Assembly: GCA_033725935.1 (NCBI GenBank)
Contig: MU867174.1
Location: 1-14,401 of the forward strand
Length of the DNA: 14,401 bases
Direction of reading: 5' to 3'
Source: Cladorrhinum sp. PSN259
Taxonomy: Eukaryota > Ascomycota > Sordariomycetes > Sordariales > Podosporaceae
Program-made: the position numbers and the translations under genes
Notes under the pieces: generated by a model
Databases searched by the model: none
Told to the model about the DNA's origin: nothing
The model's input: only the letters and a program-made list of their open reading frames with translations
Shown here: positions 7,618 through 14,401 of the stretch, one piece after another
Position numbering within the stretch: position 1 is the stretch's first letter
Layout of the letters: each line of letters starts with the position of its first letter

Positions 7618-8083
7618 TATTACGCCTCGCGCGTAAGTCTTCCCCGCACACGGACCATATTGCAGGGCATTATAGGACCATAGCCAATCATTAGGCCAGG
7701 GATATAAGGACCTATGAAGTCCCAGGACAACCAATCAGGAGATGCTCTGTGCGATCCGTATGATCTCGGTGATCCGTGACAGAGCATACTGAGTAAGGTA
7801 TAATATACCTAGAAAACATATGTAGATAGCTTTATTATAAGTAGGGGAGGTACTAGGCACTTCCCATCGTGAGGACTTAACTCCTTACGAAAGCAATACA
7901 GTTCATTATCTACAATCTTCTTTACAGAATTCGGTAACTTCTCTAAAGAAGTTTGCAGAATTACCTATTAGTTAACAGTAATTAACCCCGTCTAAAAGCG
8001 TCCCGTAACCTTCGATTCCCCTATCATATTACCCCAGACGTACTACCTTACAGTCTGAACCCTATCTGGTGCAGGTTGTAATA
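7618..8083 (+). repeat. Solo LTR of a related subfamily, inverted relative to the main element
   Basis: Both ends match the main LTR in reverse: TATTACGCCTCGCGCG at 7618 and GGTTGTAATA ending at 8083. The TATA-like TATAAGTA (7836-7843), CCAAT boxes, the RNA 5' hairpin (7868-7875/7882-7889) and the GGTAATATGA-type distal region are all recognisable. It is more diverged and about 30 bp shorter, with a different central inverted repeat (7742-7750/7779-7787). No internal region follows it, so it is a solo LTR or a truncated element. No target-site duplication is visible (gatta on the left, acttt on the right). Confidence 0.88.
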
Positions 8084-8225
8084 ACTTTCTTATAATTAAC
8101 TAACCTTAAAAGGCTTTATAGAAAAGGATTATCTTCGGTTTAAAGCTAAAGAGGCTTTATTTAATTTAAAGCTTTAGAAAAAAGTAAAAAAGCTAATTAG
8201 TTAAAAAAAAGAAAAATGCGCTAAC
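8084..8225. other. AT-rich, gene-free debris next to the solo LTR
   Basis: This segment is strongly AT-rich, with repeated AGGCTTTAT and AAAGCTTTA motifs and short inverted TTAACTAA/TTAGTTAA near its ends. It probably belongs to old RIP-affected repeat material. Composition changes abruptly to GC-balanced near 8230, the edge of the repeat block. Confidence 0.5.
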
Positions 8226-8977
8226 ACATCTTCCTTATTTTATTAAATGAGAGCGGATGCCGAACATCACAGCCATAGGCAGCTCCCAATGAACCATAAG
8301 TAAGCCATGTTGGTCTCTGCTTACCTGCTTTTCTTGGCGATGCAACCCGGCAGCAGTGACTGGGTAGGAGGTTTACTGAGATCGGTTCCTAATAATTGTG
8401 AGCGGTGGAACAGTGACTTTTAAGTAGGTTAGGATTTACGCTCTTAGAATACATTTTGCAAATTCCGTACAACGGAAAAAGGCGTTTTTATCCTGTTGCC
8501 TTGCGGCCGTTTTTCGGAGGTTTTCTGGTACGAGCTTCGGGAGATATCGAAAAGGATTGTAGGAAGGGAACATGGGAGAGGACGATCATCTTTATATAAG
8601 AGCGCTTGTCGAGACACAGTCGTGTCATGCTTACTTCAGTTTTGACATCTTAACTTCCAAGCCTGTACTTTCTCGACTTGTCTTTGCTAGAATTGTTAGG
8701 TTCATATTTAGCATCCGTTCGGTGGTGATAGCTCGGTTACTCGTCTTTTCTTTTTCATCTTATCCATCCAAGAGCAGACAAGGCATCAAAATCGGAACCG
8801 GAAACCTACACGATAGAAGTCGTCCCCTTTCCTAAACACGACTAGACATTCGAACATAGTGGTTAGCTTAACCTCAAGTCAATTGTTCCACCTTTCCATT
8901 CAATTTTTTTTCTTCATCCTTCAACCTTCCATTCTCCTCCATCAACTTTCCCCCCGTCAACGCCTTTATCTGTTCCA
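8226..8977. other. Intergenic region and presumed promoter of the 7TM pseudogene
   Basis: Normal base composition, no convincing gene. A TATA-like TATATAA lies at 8593-8599 on the plus strand. Between it and the first transmembrane codons of the downstream gene the only ATG is at 8627, whose frame closes after nine codons. A long pyrimidine-rich stretch (about 8880-8977) ends in TGTTCCAG and could be the 3' end of an intron. The 87-codon frame 8572-8835 starts upstream of the TATA box and looks like chance. Confidence 0.45.
8593..8599 (+). promoter_or_regulatory. TATA-like box upstream of the 7TM pseudogene
   Basis: TATATAA in an otherwise GC-balanced stretch, on the coding strand of the next gene and roughly 380 bases before its first recognisable codons. 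Confidence 0.35.
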
Positions 8978-10180
8978 GACTAACAATATCCCACCATTTT
9001 CAAAGCCCAGTAGCAGTAGCACTCATCACAACCCTCTGCGGTATAGCAATCTGGACCTCCCTCCAGCTCCTAGTCCTAGTCTACGTGACCTTCCGCCGCC
9101 GAACCGGTATATACTTTTACTCAATCATCGTTGCGGACCTCGGCGTCATCTTACAAACCGTCGGCTATCTCCTCAAATCCTTTCAGAACCGTACCCCACC
9201 GGTTCTCGTCACAATAATCTGCAAAATCGGTTGGGTAGGGAACGTGACGGGTTTTGCCGTCGTTTTGTGGTCGCGGCTGCATCTCGTCGTTCGCGACGAA
9301 AGGATCTTGAGGGCGGCACTGGTCATGATTATATTCAATGCCGTCGCGCTGCACACCCCAGTTACCGTGTTCTAGTTTGGCATCCTGACGGACAGGAAAC
9401 AAGTGTTTCTGCGGTCCATGCGGGCCATGGAGCGCCTCCAGCAAACAGTCTTTACGGTTCAGGAGTGCATACTCTCGGGCCTCTACATATTTCAGGCCGG
9501 GAAATTCCTGGGTTCGGGGGAGGGGACCGAAGGACAGAAAAAAGGGGAGGATAGAAACCTGGTAAAGAGGACGGTGGGGCTCCTAATTTCCGTCCAGGTC
9601 GTGGGCTTGACAACTTTCAACTTTATGAACTGGTTCACGCTCAAGTGCACCCTGCACCCGTTCGTGTACAGCACTAAACTCATGTTGGGAGTTTATTGTT
9701 CTGAATCAGCTGCTGACTATTGTCAAGCAGGGCTTGTTGACTTCTGGGGGCAGATTTGGGAGGAAATATACTACCGCGCCGGGTGTGACGACTACGACCA
9801 CGACGTGTGGGACGGGAAGTCCGATGGGAGATGATGACGAATCCGGAAAAGCGAGGAAGGATTGGATGAGTAGGTTTACTGGGACTGTGGGGAGTGGCAA
9901 TAGCGAGAAGAACAGTGCTACGGTTATTGCGGGTGGCGGTGATGCCGGCTCGGCATACTTAAATATCCCACTGGCGATGGATCCTGCACATCATCTTCAA
10001 CGGCCAAAAGAGTCAAGTGATTCATCCATCGACATCCTCACGAGGAGTCTGGTTGTGGAAGCGGGCCAGGTGTCTTCATCGTCGGCCCGCTCGTTCCGGA
10101 ATACTGAGAGCGATGTTGAACTAGGCGAGCAGAATCTAGAAGACGTGCTTGGGCGGCCGGATGAGGATCGGACGAACTAG
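8978..10180 (+). pseudogene. 7-transmembrane fungal membrane protein (DUF7703-like), broken
   Basis: The frame can be followed from about 8978 with seven hydrophobic segments: VAVALITTLCGIAIW, YFYSIIVADLGVILQTV, LVTIICKIGWVGNVTGFAVV, LVMIIFNAVALHTPVTVF, the QECILSGLYIF segment, the LLISVQVV segment, and a last one after HPFVYSTKLML. Motifs such as FRRRTG.YFYS, WSRLHLVVRD and FTLKCTLHPFVY match what I remember of the fungal DUF7703 family (function unknown). A Ser-rich, acidic C-terminal tail ends at TAG 10178-10180. Three defects are visible: no usable ATG before TM1; TAG at 9373-9375 where the flanking frame is continuous (GAG expected); and one extra G within GGG 9687-9689, after which coding continues in the next frame (EFIVLNQLLTIVKQG). 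TM6 also looks several residues short. None of these is RIP-type. Sequencing error is possible for the G run. Confidence 0.75.
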
Positions 10181-11163
10181 AAGGCGGGGTCCGCTAGATG
10201 ACGACAACAAACAGCCATCTCGACGGAGCTTTCGGTCAACAATGCCGCGCGGGAAACTATTGCCGACGAGTACGGTAGATGAATGGCCTAGAGATGCATA
10301 AGCTGTGTTTCTTTAGATAGAAAGGCCATGTGGCCGCCATGAAATGCAAGCGTCATATAGTTCACTTTCAGCTGGGGAGGTGAAAGATGGTGTGGGGAAA
10401 CGCGGCATCCAGAGTCAATAAATGCCCAGTATTGATACTTCTGAAACCGACTATCAGCCATAATATCGCCACAACAACGGAGGCTACACCTTCCATACCA
10501 AATATTGGAGCTAATGGGGGGTAGGAATATCGCCAATCATTCCCAAACCACCCCACTCTTTGACAGCCTTCGCTTAATTAATCTGAGGCAAGCCACCCCC
10601 GCATATACAGCACCACTTGAGAAGGATGACCCAACAGTTAGGGCACCCAGCGGCATCGGCATGCTTCAGATTGGTGGGTGGCTTAAGAATGACCCCCCCC
10701 CCCCCCTTCCAGCCATCGTTCTAGACTTGGCTGCGACCATCGATCGGAGGAGCTCCAAACCACCTCCGGAAGCTGCCACAATGACAAAACAAGTAGAGGC
10801 CATACTTCTTGCCACTCACATGTTCCGCGTAAAGAACTATTGATTTTGTGACTTGGTCCAACATGCCTCAGCTGCTCGATCAATGCCTTGTTCCTCCAGA
10901 ATTTCCTTGAAATGTGTGTGCTACGAGAGCTGGACTAGACTACGAGTTGTCAGCACAGTCACATCCAACTTCGCCCCTGTGGGGCTTCATGGATTGTGCC
11001 GTACTACCTGCCGACTACCTGACGACTAAAGACACATGCGGACGGCACATGCATACTAGGCGGGGAAGAAAATGGTCGCTACCCTTTGATATGGCGGGCA
11101 TGACCGTTGGCGGTGCATCATAACCGTCACTGCCGCATCGGGCAAATATGTATTGTACATCTT
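10181..11163. other. Gene-poor interval with a 14-C run
   Basis: No convincing gene. The open frames here overlap one another on both strands without family-like composition. A run of 14 C (10693-10706) marks unstable simple sequence. On the minus strand between about 10805 and 10290, fragments in different frames read like pieces of a small Gly-rich hydrophobic protein (see findings), but no intact gene can be drawn. Confidence 0.5.
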
Positions 11164-11170
11164 TATATAA
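11164..11170 (+). promoter_or_regulatory. TATA-like box of the DUF3433-like gene
   Basis: TATATAA on the coding strand, 155 bases before the chosen ATG. If used, transcription would start near 11195-11230 and the leader would include all four upstream ATGs. Confidence 0.4.
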
Positions 11171-11237
11171 CAGCGTAGTGGAAGCACTGCTCCGTCTGTT
11201 GCCTCTTACTCTCGGTACTGTTTAGTCTGTTTTGGCA

Positions 11238-11286
11238 ATGCAAAGGCAACAACAAGCATGATAAGACCGATTCCATGATTCTCTGA
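11238..11286 (+). promoter_or_regulatory. Chain of three tiny uORFs with ATGA overlaps
   Basis: Three upstream reading frames follow each other: 11238-11261 (MQRQQQA), 11258-11278 (MIRPIP) and 11275-11286 (MIL). Each later ATG overlaps the previous TGA as ATGA. A fourth upstream ATG at 11317 opens a 32-codon frame that overlaps the main ATG out of frame and ends at 11415. Such leaders usually lower or condition translation of the main frame; here the effect is inferred. Confidence 0.5.
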
Positions 11287-11324
11287 GTCCCTTGTTCCGG
11301 AACTGGGGGGCTGTGGATGGCAAG

Positions 11325-14186
11325 ATGTCGCAGGAGATACACCAACATTGGCTGGAAGGTGGATCGGTCGGGAATCAGCCCACGACTTACACCAAAGCCC
11401 CGCCAGGCAATTTAGCACCGCGAAGGAGAGCCTCCATTCGAAGGATAGCGCCACCAGACTACAAACCGATGCCGTTGAGATGGCCCTTCCTCGTGAGCAT
11501 GATCGTTGTGATGATGACTTTCATTGCTGTGCTCGAGTCGGCTTGCCGCCTTCTCCCTCCCGAAGAGGATCGGCGACTTATTTCAGGGGCCGGAAGACCT
11601 TCATCTAGCGGCTCATCCAACCCGGCTACTACTTTTTCACAGCTCAGACCGAGATTAGTGTACCGGGACCGAATGTTGTACGCTCGGAACGGATCGTCCT
11701 TTGTGGACGCTGATACCGCAGCAACTGGGCCGAGCAGCAATGATCCAAGTAAACAACCCAGTCCCGCATCCGACCAAAGCGACCAACCGTCCGTCAACCC
11801 CACCCAATACACACAATTTGGGCCTCAAAGCAGTGTCAGGACTACAAAAACCCCAGCAATCAACATTGTGATCGCCAACCAACCCACCGAGACCGTGACC
11901 AGCACCATTTTGTACTCATCGAGTGTGGATCCCAACCCAAGTGATACCAGCCCGACCGAATTGCCAACCGTTCAGCGTACCAGTCACCGTGCTGATCTTG
12001 GCTCGACAGCATTGGCGAACCCAAAAGATCCTGTCAAGACGCCACTGGCATCGGTCAGAACCCTGGTCAATTTCGGCCCTGCAAAAATAACGACAACTTC
12101 AGGAGTAGCTGCGTTGATCAGCAACCCCGCAAATGGAGGACAGGTGACCTTGACCACACCTGCACCCGAGACTGGGGCAACCAAGAACCATGCAGGTGTA
12201 GGCCCGGTAGCGGTAGCCCAGCCCACGCCGACTATGGTGAATTTGGTGACAACAGTCACACAGACAATGACTGTGTCAGGAGCTGTGAGCGAGTACACCT
12301 CGACGGATACCGTGCGAGGAATAGTCGTGGGAGGAGATCCTTCCTATGAGCCAGTGAAGGTTGTGATGGTGACGGGCTCGAACGGAACACCAACCGTCAC
12401 CATCACGAGTGCACCGCCATTAATACTGAAGGCCACGACGGTGGTCGTGACAGAAAACGGTACACTGATAAAGACCGTCTCAACAAACGTCGTCGTACCG
12501 GCTCGGACGATCACCTTGACGGGCTCTCAAGGCGTGGCCACCGCAACCGTTACCGAGTATCCAACAAACCCGAGCATTGTTCCACAACCACAAGAGGTAG
12601 CTGAGGTATACTACATCTCCAGTGGACAGTACTTTGTTGGTTTCTTTCTTCCGACTTTGCTTGCCGCCGTGCTCACAATCCCGATTCGTATGATCGACAT
12701 GGCTGCCAAACAGTTTCAGCCATGGCATGCGTTGACCCATCGTCAGGGGGCTTCAGCAAAGGATTCTTTATATCTCAGAGCTGGAGGATGGCATGGCATC
12801 GTATCGAGTTTTGAGGCTCTGGTACAAGGTCAAGTGTTGATGTTTCTCACATCGCTGCTGACGCTGTGCTCTATCTTTCTGGTCCCGCTCTCCTCTGAGG
12901 CAGTGACGTTGAAGCTGCACGGTAGCTGCTCAAAGACGGACTTCACCGGATGTGCCATGACTTTGGGTGTGTTCCTCGTCCCGGCGAGGGCAGCCATAGC
13001 CCTCTTGGCATTCATGATAGTCGTCACGTTCCTGCTGCTTCTGACCCTTCACCAATGGTGCACCGGAGTTGCCGTAAACCCGTGGACCATTGCTGGTGTT
13101 GCCTCACTGTCTACCAACCTAGAGCTGAGAGGTGTCCTCTCGTCACTTCCGACGGGGCAAGTGCAAAAAATAACCCAAAAACACATTCTGGACGCTTTCG
13201 AGGACAAGAAGTTCCGGCTCGGCCATTACTTCAACGGATATGGCAACCCAGACTACGGGGTCATGGTTCTGGGCGAAGAAAATAGAAGCAACCACATAGG
13301 GTGGAAGGCAGACGCGGATTCGACTGTCAGCGCCGAATCACCCCGAGAAACAGAGGTTCAAGAGGCCGGCCAGCAAGTAGAGCACCATTTGCCCTTCCTG
13401 ATGCTTTCGTATACCGGCAGACTTGCCTTTCTTCTTCCCCTGACCGGCGTCATGATCGTCATCCTGTATTGGAACAACACCGGCGGCGACACGCCATTCA
13501 ACAATTTCATGACGGCGCAAGGCTTTGGCGTGAGAGCCCTGTTCACATTGATCGGTGTCGCCATCACTTTTTTTTGGAGTTCGTTCTTCACGAGTAAGGC
13601 TTAACACATTCTTCTGCCAACTTGACAAACGACTGTGATTGACACTGACTTTTTTTCCCCTTCAGGCCTTGCCATACTGAGTCCATATCTCCTGCTTTCC
13701 CAGTCTCCCCGCGCAGCTCAGGATTCCATAATCCTCTCACCTTCAATGAATGCTTTCTCGGGCGTCTGGGGCGCCATCAAGCGTCGTCACTTCTTTCTCC
13801 TCGTCGTGGCGTCGACTGCCATACTAGCCGAGTTTATGCCGGTGCTGCTGAATAATGTGCCCTTCCGCGTGACGCAGACGTGGCTCGCCTCGCGGGTGTG
13901 CAACTGGCTAGCTATCGGTATCCTGTCCATGATGTGGCTGGTTGTCGTGGGAAGCTTCTTTGTCAGTTGGCCGCACATGCCGGTAGATCCGAGCACGATC
14001 GCCGGAGCCATGTACTATGTTTGTGATTCATGGATGCTGTGGAGCGTGGAAGGGTTCAGCATGCTAAACCAGGAGGAGCGGGATCGAAAGGTTTCACAGC
14101 TGGGGTTCAGGGTGCATTTTGGAAACATTGCTGGGTTGGATGGGCGGAGGAGGGTCGGGGTGGACAGGGTGGATGAGTATATCTAA
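11325..14186 (+). CDS. DUF3433-like multi-pass membrane protein, 929 aa, one intron
   Basis: Exons 11325-13593 and 13666-14186. ATG 11325 is the first in-frame ATG after an in-frame stop at 11262-11264. Residues about 54-72 form the first membrane segment, after a basic, Pro-rich tail. Residues about 75-430 are rich in Ser, Thr, Pro and Val, probably extracytoplasmic and glycosylated. Then come membrane segments at about 436-458 (YFVGFFLPTLLAAVLTIPIRMI), 503-525, 548-577, 695-716, 733-758, 798-819 and 837-858. Motifs such as FQPWHALT, LSSEAVTLKLHGSC, DFTGCAMTLGVFLVPARA, NNTGGDT, FFWSSFFTS, VPFRVTQTWL and WPHMPVDPSTIAGAMYYVCDSW match my memory of the fungal DUF3433 family, whose function is unknown. 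Many relatives are longer and carry a second copy of the domain; this one keeps the C-terminal half behind the Ser/Thr-rich segment. No damage seen; likely functional. Confidence 0.88.
13594..13665 (+). other. 72-bp intron in the DUF3433-like gene
   Basis: Donor GTAAGG at 13594, branch-like CTGAC at 13645-13649, pyrimidine-rich TTTTTTTCCCCTTCAG acceptor ending at 13665. Splicing joins ACG A to GC CTT (Thr-Ser-Leu) and makes the two long frames continuous as FFTSLAILSPYL. Without splicing the frame stops at 13602-13604. Confidence 0.92.
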
Positions 14187-14246
14187 TGGAGATATTAGAT
14201 GATTCGATATGTAGATGATGAATGAATGATACTTATATGATGTTGC

Positions 14247-14270
14247 AAAAAAAAAAAAAAAAAAAAAAAA
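14247..14270. repeat. Run of 24 A downstream of the DUF3433-like gene
   Basis: An uninterrupted A24 begins 60 bases after the stop codon. It may be a simple-sequence expansion in the 3' region of the gene or the tail of an inserted non-LTR element. The gene keeps its intron, so it is not a processed copy. Confidence 0.85.
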
Positions 14271-14401
14271 GTTGAACCTTGAAAATTATCTAAGTTACCT
14301 ATAGTTAAATATTATTATTATTTCGTACACCGCTATGCCCTTGGCAGGGCTCGTCGGTCCCTCTACTGCTATTTACACAAGGAAAACCGTACCTTAACGG
14401 C
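14271..14401. other. AT-rich segment with a small hairpin, possible next repeat
   Basis: TpA-rich sequence (14280-14325) is followed by GCCCT (14337-14341) and AGGGC (14346-14350) around TGGC. It resembles the edge of another RIP-affected repeat, but too little is in the window to name it. Confidence 0.3.

Noticed and set aside
8572..8835. 87-codon frame MGEDDHLYIR...
   Set aside because: It begins upstream of the TATA-like box, shows no recognisable motif and does not connect to the downstream gene. Left as intergenic.
9360..9376. TAG at 9373 as part of an intron acceptor (TTCTAG)
   Set aside because: No donor upstream would remove it without deleting membrane segment 4, and coding continues directly after the TAG in the same frame.
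8859..9554. 231-codon plus-strand frame overlapping the 7TM gene
   Set aside because: It is in another frame from the seven hydrophobic segments, and its Arg/Pro/His-rich composition is that of an out-of-frame shadow.
13594..13665. Reading the 11325-13604 and 13635-14186 frames as two genes
   Set aside because: A GTAAGG donor, branch-like CTGAC and a pyrimidine-rich CAG acceptor join them exactly in frame within a conserved segment.

Overview
The window looks like nuclear DNA of a filamentous ascomycete (Pezizomycotina). It holds a Ty3/gypsy-type LTR retrotransposon damaged by C-to-T changes in CpA context on both strands, the signature of repeat-induced point mutation (RIP). Next to it are ordinary GC-balanced fungal genes with a short GT..AG intron, TATA-like boxes and fungal-restricted membrane protein families.

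Positions 1-7184 are one nearly complete element lying on the minus strand. Its 3' LTR is at 1-484 (the first 14 bases lie outside the window) and its 5' LTR at 6687-7184. Between them, in minus-strand order, are a 12-base primer-binding segment touching the 5' LTR, gag with a CCHC zinc knuckle, pol in the -1 frame relative to gag (protease, reverse transcriptase, RNase H, integrase, C-terminal chromodomain), and a polypurine tract touching the 3' LTR. Pol is full of stops, yet every motif checked lies in one register, so point mutation rather than indels destroyed it. The primer-binding segment is a perfect reverse complement of a segment inside the LTR just downstream of its TATA box. This is the arrangement of self-priming (Tf1/sushi-type) chromoviruses. 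Between the end of pol and the 3' LTR, on the opposite strand, sits a broken reading frame of about 187 codons (583-1146) that ends tail-to-tail with pol. I take it to be an accessory antisense gene of the element; I do not recognise its family.

7185-8225 is a repeat-rich bridge: a purine-only simple-sequence tract, AT-rich degenerate repeats with a TTAGGG-like core, a solo LTR of a related subfamily in opposite orientation (7618-8083), and AT-rich debris. Base composition returns to normal near 8230.

8226-14401 is host-gene territory. A 7-transmembrane protein gene resembling the fungal DUF7703 family (about 8978-10180) is broken by a missing start, an in-frame TAG and a one-base insertion, none of them RIP-type changes. 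After about 1.1 kb without a convincing gene comes an intact DUF3433-like multi-pass membrane protein gene (11325-14186, one 72-bp intron, 929 residues). Its leader carries three tiny uORFs chained by ATGA overlaps plus a fourth overlapping uORF. A run of 24 A and the start of another AT-rich segment close the window.

All family assignments are from reading the sequence and remembered family features; no database search was run.
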